Assembly: GCA_943373175.1 (NCBI GenBank)
Contig: CALSBM010000011.1
Location: 1 to 54,249 of the forward strand
From: JAIXUI01 sp943373175
GTDB taxonomy: Bacteria > Bacteroidota > Bacteroidia > UBA7662 > JAIXUI01
DNA length: 54,249 nt
Direction: 5' to 3'
The notes under the pieces are model-generated. The model saw only the letters and a program-made list of their open reading frames with translations, searched no databases and was not told where the DNA came from. Positions 50,361 to 54,249 of the stretch are shown piece after piece (positions within the stretch are counted from its first letter, which is position 1; every line of letters starts with the position of its first letter). Made by a program: the position numbers and the translations under genes.

Positions 50361-53300
50361 ATGAGAAAATTTCGCCGCCATTTAACCTTGTTTAGTCTGT
50401 TGTTTTTGTTGACCGGATGGTTGCAGACAATGGCTCAAACCCCAACGGTTGTTAAAAACGATGGGTTTCCTAACGCGATTTCAGGTGCAGGTGTGGCTTG
50501 GGGTGCTTCTAAGTACGTGGCCACCACCACTAATGGCATCATTTCAACTAGCTCTGATGGTTACACTTGGACTCGAACCGCCACATTACCTAACGGTATC
50601 AATGCCCTTACATTCGCTTATAACTTGTTTATTGCGGTGGGTGATGATGGATACATCGCCACTTCTCCCGATGGAGTCACGTGGACAATTCGCACATCAG
50701 GAACCTTAAACGGTTTATATGCGGCCAAGGTATTAAATGGTAAGCTGCTTGTTGTTGGAATCAATCGCACCATGCTTACCTCTAATGATGCAATAAATTG
50801 GAGTACTGTAGCAGTAAACGTAGGAGATGCAACAGACCAAATGCTTTATCTCACTTATGGTAATGGCATGTACATGATTGGGGCCAGGCAAAATGGCTCC
50901 GGCAATACACGATTGTATCATTCTACCACCGCCAATTCAAACTCTTGGTCTTTCATCAGTGAATCAACATTTCCCGGTGAAGGCATCAATTCAGTGCAGT
51001 GGCTGAACGACAGGTTCTACATCTTCATGTCTGGAGCAGCCGTCTTTACCTCAACTAACGGAACCTCATGGACCAATTCTACTTCATCCATTACCATTAC
51101 CTATCCGGATAACACCACCAGTAGTTTCGCTACTGGTGCCGGAAATCAAGCATTCAATGGAGTTTATGATGGCACTCGTTACATTATTTATGGATCTTCT
51201 AGTTTTCTGGGTTCAAATTCCTATGGGGCGGTATTCGTTTCTACCAACGGGACCAACTTTACCCTCCAACCTAGAGATCACTACATCGTAGTTCAAAAAT
51301 CAGAGTATTTAAATAGTAAGTTTTTCGTTTTAGGAAATGAGGGACTTGCGGTTTCCGATAATGGATTGAATTATAAAATTCAAGGCGGTGGTTATCAAGC
51401 AATAGTTGATAACGGCACTAGCCGAATCATCGCCGGACAATCGTCTAATCAGCAAGGTGCGGTATTCAGCACTTCGGATATGGTGAATGTCACGAGCAAT
51501 ACCAACTCATTCTATGCACAACTTAACGGTTTGACTTGGTCTGGCTCCCAGTATGTAGCAGTTGGAGCTTCAGGACAAATTGCTACTTCGCCTGACGGAA
51601 CAACATGGACCTATGGAAATTCCGGTGATGCTGATCAGCTAAGGTCAGTTGCTTTTGGTAATGGGGTTTATGTAGCGGTTGGAAACCAAGGAAAAATCAT
51701 GCGTTCTACCAATGGTACTTCTTGGACTCAAATAAACAAGGATCCAAGTACCGGCAACAATTTTAATTCGGTTAGATTTCTTAATGGGCGTTTTATAGCG
51801 GTAGGCGGAAGTGCTGCGGCAACCGGAACTCCGAGATTAGCGTATTCTACCGATGGCTCTTCTTGGACTACCAACTCTCCTACCTTTATTGGCCATTTGC
51901 AAGACATCACTTGGGACGGTACACAATACGTGATTATTGGAAGAGAGAACAGCTCAAATGCTGCACAACGACTGTTTTTCAGTTACCGACAATCCGATAT
52001 CACCGTCAACACCATTTCATCTTTCTCCAATGTACCTGCTTCGAGCACCGGGAATGTGCCCATCGGAAACGCCAGTTTTGGTGCAATTGCCTACAGTTCG
52101 GGAAATTATGTAGCAATCCAAAATCAGAACGCGGCACCGAATAATGCCTATGTGCTTTATTCTTCTGATGCCATCAACTGGACGGTTTATGACCCCAACA
52201 CCACCTCGAGACTCAGAGCTTTGACAGCTTCAGGATCGCGTTTTTCAATTGTTGGGTTGACTTCTTTCTCCATGGAGATGTCGTTTGCTTCTGCATCCAC
52301 TGCACCTACAGTATCTACTGGTTTGCCCACTACCATCCAAGCTACCACAGCAGCTTTCTCAGGTCAGGTTACCGCCGATGGAGGTGCTACCGTTTCTGCC
52401 CGTGGCTTTGTTTACGGAACGACACAAAATCCAACTTTATCCAATACGGTCATCAACTCCGGCAGCGGTACAGGTGCTTTCACTGAATCAGCTTCCGGAC
52501 TTGCACCAAACACGCTCTATTACGTCAGGGCATTTGCAACCAACTCGGTTGGAACATCTTACGGCAGTCAGCAGTCCTTTACTACGCTTTGTCAGACGTC
52601 AACCTCCACTTCTACCATCACTGCTTGCGGCAGTTATGCTTGGAATGGCACCACTTACACCACTTCCGGTACTTATACTAGTACGTTTACAGGAGGAAAT
52701 TCCATAGGCTGCGATTCTACCGCAACCTTAAACCTAACTATTACCTCGCCCCTAACCCCTTCTGTTAGTTTGGTACCAAGTCAAACCAGCATTTGTGCGG
52801 GCGCATCAGTAACCTTTACTGCTTCGGCTATCAATGGTGGTTCTTCACCACTTTATGATTTTAGGCTGAATAACGTAAGCGTTCAAAATAGCAGTACTGC
52901 TACTTATACCAGTTCTACCCTCGCCAATAACGATGTAGTATCAGTAGTACTTACTGCAAATAATACTTGCCAAACTACGTCAACGGCTACTTCTTCGGAT
53001 GTTACAATTTCCGTTAATCCAACAGTTACTCCTTCGGTAACGATTGCTGCTAACCCAGGAAACACGATTACTTCCGGTACTTCCGTAACCTTTACCGCTA
53101 CACCAACGAACGGTGGAACCACCCCAACGTATCAGTGGAAGAAAAACAACATCAACACAGGAACTAACAGCGTAACCTATACCGACAATTCCCTCGCGAA
53201 CGGCGATGTGATTACGGTTGAGCTTACGAGCAACGCACAGTGCGCCAATCCTACCACTGCTACAAGCAGCGGAATCACGATGACGGTCAACGCTAACTGC

Positions 53301-54249
53301 GTAACGCCAATTTCATACTTAGTCACCGGCGGTGGTGCTTACTGCTCCGGACAAAGTGGAGTGGCGGTAGGTTTAGCGAACTCTGAGACAGGCGTTAGTT
53401 ACCAGTTGCGCTTGGGCGGCACCGACGTAGGCACTTCGGTAAACGGAACCGGTTCGGCTATCAGCTTCGGTAACCAAACGGCAGCCGGAACCTATACCGT
53501 ATTGGCGACCCGCACCACAGGCGGCTGTACCGCACCGATGGGAGACGATGCAGTAGTAACCGTTAATCCAACAGTTACTCCTTCGGTCACCATAGCGGCG
53601 AACCCCGGCAGTACAATTACATCCGGTACTTCCGTAACCTTCACGGCTACTCCAACGAACGGTGGCACCACGCCAACGTATCAATGGAAGAAAAACAACA
53701 TCAACGTAGGAACTAACAGCGTAACTTATTCCGACAATTCCCTCGCGAACGGCGATGTAATTACGGTAGAGCTTACGAGCAACGCACTTTGTGCCAATCC
53801 TACCACTGCTTCAAGCAGCGGAATCACGATGACGGTCAACGCTAACTGCGTAACGCCAACCTCATACTTAGTTACCGGCGGTGGTGCTTACTGCTCCGGA
53901 CAAAGTGGAGTAGTGGTAGGCTTAGCGAACTCTGAGACTGGTGTTAGTTACCAGTTGCGCTTGAGCGGCACCGACGTAGGAACTGCGGTCAGCGGAACCG
54001 GTTCGGCCATCAGCTTCGGTAACCAAACGGCAGCCGGAACCTATACCGTATTGGCGACCCGCACCACAGGCGGCTGTACCGCACCGATGGGAGACGATGC
54101 AGTGGTAACGGTTACTCCAACAGTTACTCCTTCGGTCAACATAGCGGCTAACCCCGGCAGTACAATTACATCCGGTACTTCCGTAACCTTCACGGCTACT
54201 CCAACGAACGGTGGAACCACGCCAACGTATCAGTGGAAGAAAAACAACA
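50361..54249 (+). CDS. Giant secreted repeat protein (3' end outside window)
   Basis: An unbroken frame from the ATG at 50361 to the right edge, more than 1296 residues. Signal peptide MRKFRRHLTLFSLLFLLTGW (cleavage near TMAQ). Residues about 30-640 are propeller-like repeats with Asp-box style SxDGxxWT motifs (SSDGYTWTRT, SPDGVTWTIR, STNGTSWTQI, SPDGTTWTYG). Next is a fibronectin-like module (AAFSGQVTADGGATVSARGF, VYGTTQNPT) at about 646-740, a Cys-containing module (ACGSYAWNGTTYTTSGTYTS), and then, from residue 886, tandem repeats of exactly 183 residues. Each repeat joins an Ig-like domain (TPTNGGTTPTYQWKKNN) and a second module (VTGGGAYCSGQSG). Likely a surface protein, possibly T9SS-exported; a C-terminal sorting tail cannot be seen. 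Confidence 0.9.
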   Translation, partial: MRKFRRHLTLFSLLFLLTGWLQTMAQTPTVVKNDGFPNAISGAGVAWGASKYVATTTNGIISTSSDGYTWTRTATLPNGINALTFAYNLFIAVGDDGYIATSPDGVTWTIRTSGTLNGLYAAKVLNGKLLVVGINRTMLTSNDAINWSTVAVNVGDATDQMLYLTYGNGMYMIGARQNGSGNTRLYHSTTANSNSWSFISESTFPGEGINSVQWLNDRFYIFMSGAAVFTSTNGTSWTNSTSSITITYPDNTTSSFATGAGNQAFNGVYDGTRYIIYGSSSFLGSNSYGAVFVSTNGTNFTLQPRDHYIVVQKSEYLNSKFFVLGNEGLAVSDNGLNYKIQGGGYQAIVDNGTSRIIAGQSSNQQGAVFSTSDMVNVTSNTNSFYAQLNGLTWSGSQYVAVGASGQIATSPDGTTWTYGNSGDADQLRSVAFGNGVYVAVGNQGKIMRSTNGTSWTQINKDPSTGNNFNSVRFLNGRFIAVGGSAAATGTPRLAYSTDGSSWTTNSPTFIGHLQDITWDGTQYVIIGRENSSNAAQRLFFSYRQSDITVNTISSFSNVPASSTGNVPIGNASFGAIAYSSGNYVAIQNQNAAPNNAYVLYSSDAINWTVYDPNTTSRLRALTASGSRFSIVGLTSFSMEMSFASASTAPTVSTGLPTTIQATTAAFSGQVTADGGATVSARGFVYGTTQNPTLSNTVINSGSGTGAFTESASGLAPNTLYYVRAFATNSVGTSYGSQQSFTTLCQTSTSTSTITACGSYAWNGTTYTTSGTYTSTFTGGNSIGCDSTATLNLTITSPLTPSVSLVPSQTSICAGASVTFTASAINGGSSPLYDFRLNNVSVQNSSTATYTSSTLANNDVVSVVLTANNTCQTTSTATSSDVTISVNPTVTPSVTIAANPGNTITSGTSVTFTATPTNGGTTPTYQWKKNNINTGTNSVTYTDNSLANGDVITVELTSNAQCANPTTATSSGITMTVNANCVTPISYLVTGGGAYCSGQSGVAVGLANSETGVSYQLRLGGTDVGTSVNGTGSAISFGNQTAAGTYTVLATRTTGGCTAPMGDDAVVTVNPTVTPSVTIAANPGSTITSGTSVTFTATPTNGGTTPTYQWKKNNINVGTNSVTYSDNSLANGDVITVELTSNALCANPTTASSSGITMTVNANCVTPTSYLVTGGGAYCSGQSGVVVGLANSETGVSYQLRLSGTDVGTAVSGTGSAISFGNQTAAGTYTVLATRTTGGCTAPMGDDAVVTVTPTVTPSVNIAANPGSTITSGTSVTFTATPTNGGTTPTYQWKKNN
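53016..54249 (+). repeat. 549-bp near-identical direct repeats inside the giant gene
   Basis: Repeat starts at 53016, 53565 and 54114, spacing exactly 549 bases (183 codons). The third is cut by the window edge. DNA identity is high, including at third codon positions, which points to recent duplication or gene conversion. Confidence 0.9.

Overview
The window looks like a chromosome segment of a Bacteroidota bacterium, probably of the Chitinophagales/Sphingobacteriales/Saprospirales breadth. The evidence is a set of lineage marks: a PID-CTERM style tail at the left edge, a type IX secretion (T9SS) sorting tail with SprB-like and PKD modules, a LruC-domain lipoprotein, PorT-like beta-barrel, DUF4286, DUF2805 and TlpA-type lipoprotein families, a complete menF-menD-menB menaquinone run, and promoters of the TAnnTTTG type instead of sigma70 boxes. 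Gene starts rarely show a Shine-Dalgarno sequence. No rRNA or CRISPR array is present; one tRNA gene (Val, anticodon UAC) lies on the minus strand near 34.35 kb.

From 0 to 34 kb the window is dense housekeeping DNA. It holds envelope and division genes (lolA-like, ftsK, thioredoxin-like lipoprotein, lpxH-like, ftsH), tRNA and translation genes (queA, rsfS, gatA, ndk further on), cofactor and isoprenoid genes (birA, dxs, men genes), the TatA subunit, a short plus-strand operon (glycosyltransferase, Ldh-type dehydrogenase, TauE/SafE exporter), a Na+/solute symporter, and a five-gene minus-strand operon (nrnA-like DHH phosphoesterase, two FKBP lipoproteins, a TrpF-like barrel, a stand-alone E2-type acyltransferase). 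Many neighbours overlap by 4 bases or sit within 10 bases of each other, which indicates operons. A tandem hairpin repeat lies at 25.56-25.91 kb.

From 34 to 40.2 kb are secreted or small proteins, including a 1266-residue T9SS cargo protein. From 40.2 kb onward the character changes to accessory DNA. Two near-identical copies of a roughly 560-bp internally deleted IS1634-family element, in the same orientation, bracket a secreted GH13 amylase/cyclomaltodextrinase and broken gene ends. Then come an orphan membrane protein, a two-gene DUF1828-type module, orphan ORFs, a RhuM-family gene preceded by a 32-codon stub of hsdM (a decayed type I restriction locus), and a 21-bp minisatellite of about 17 units whose diverged relatives occur 2.5 kb away. 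The window ends inside a giant secreted repeat protein of more than 1296 residues with 549-bp near-identical repeats.

The least explained parts are the 21-bp repeat family bracketing 47.0-49.5 kb, the bracketed GH13 segment, the DUF1828 pair, and the alternating hairpin repeat. I could not run searches; all family calls are from reading motifs.
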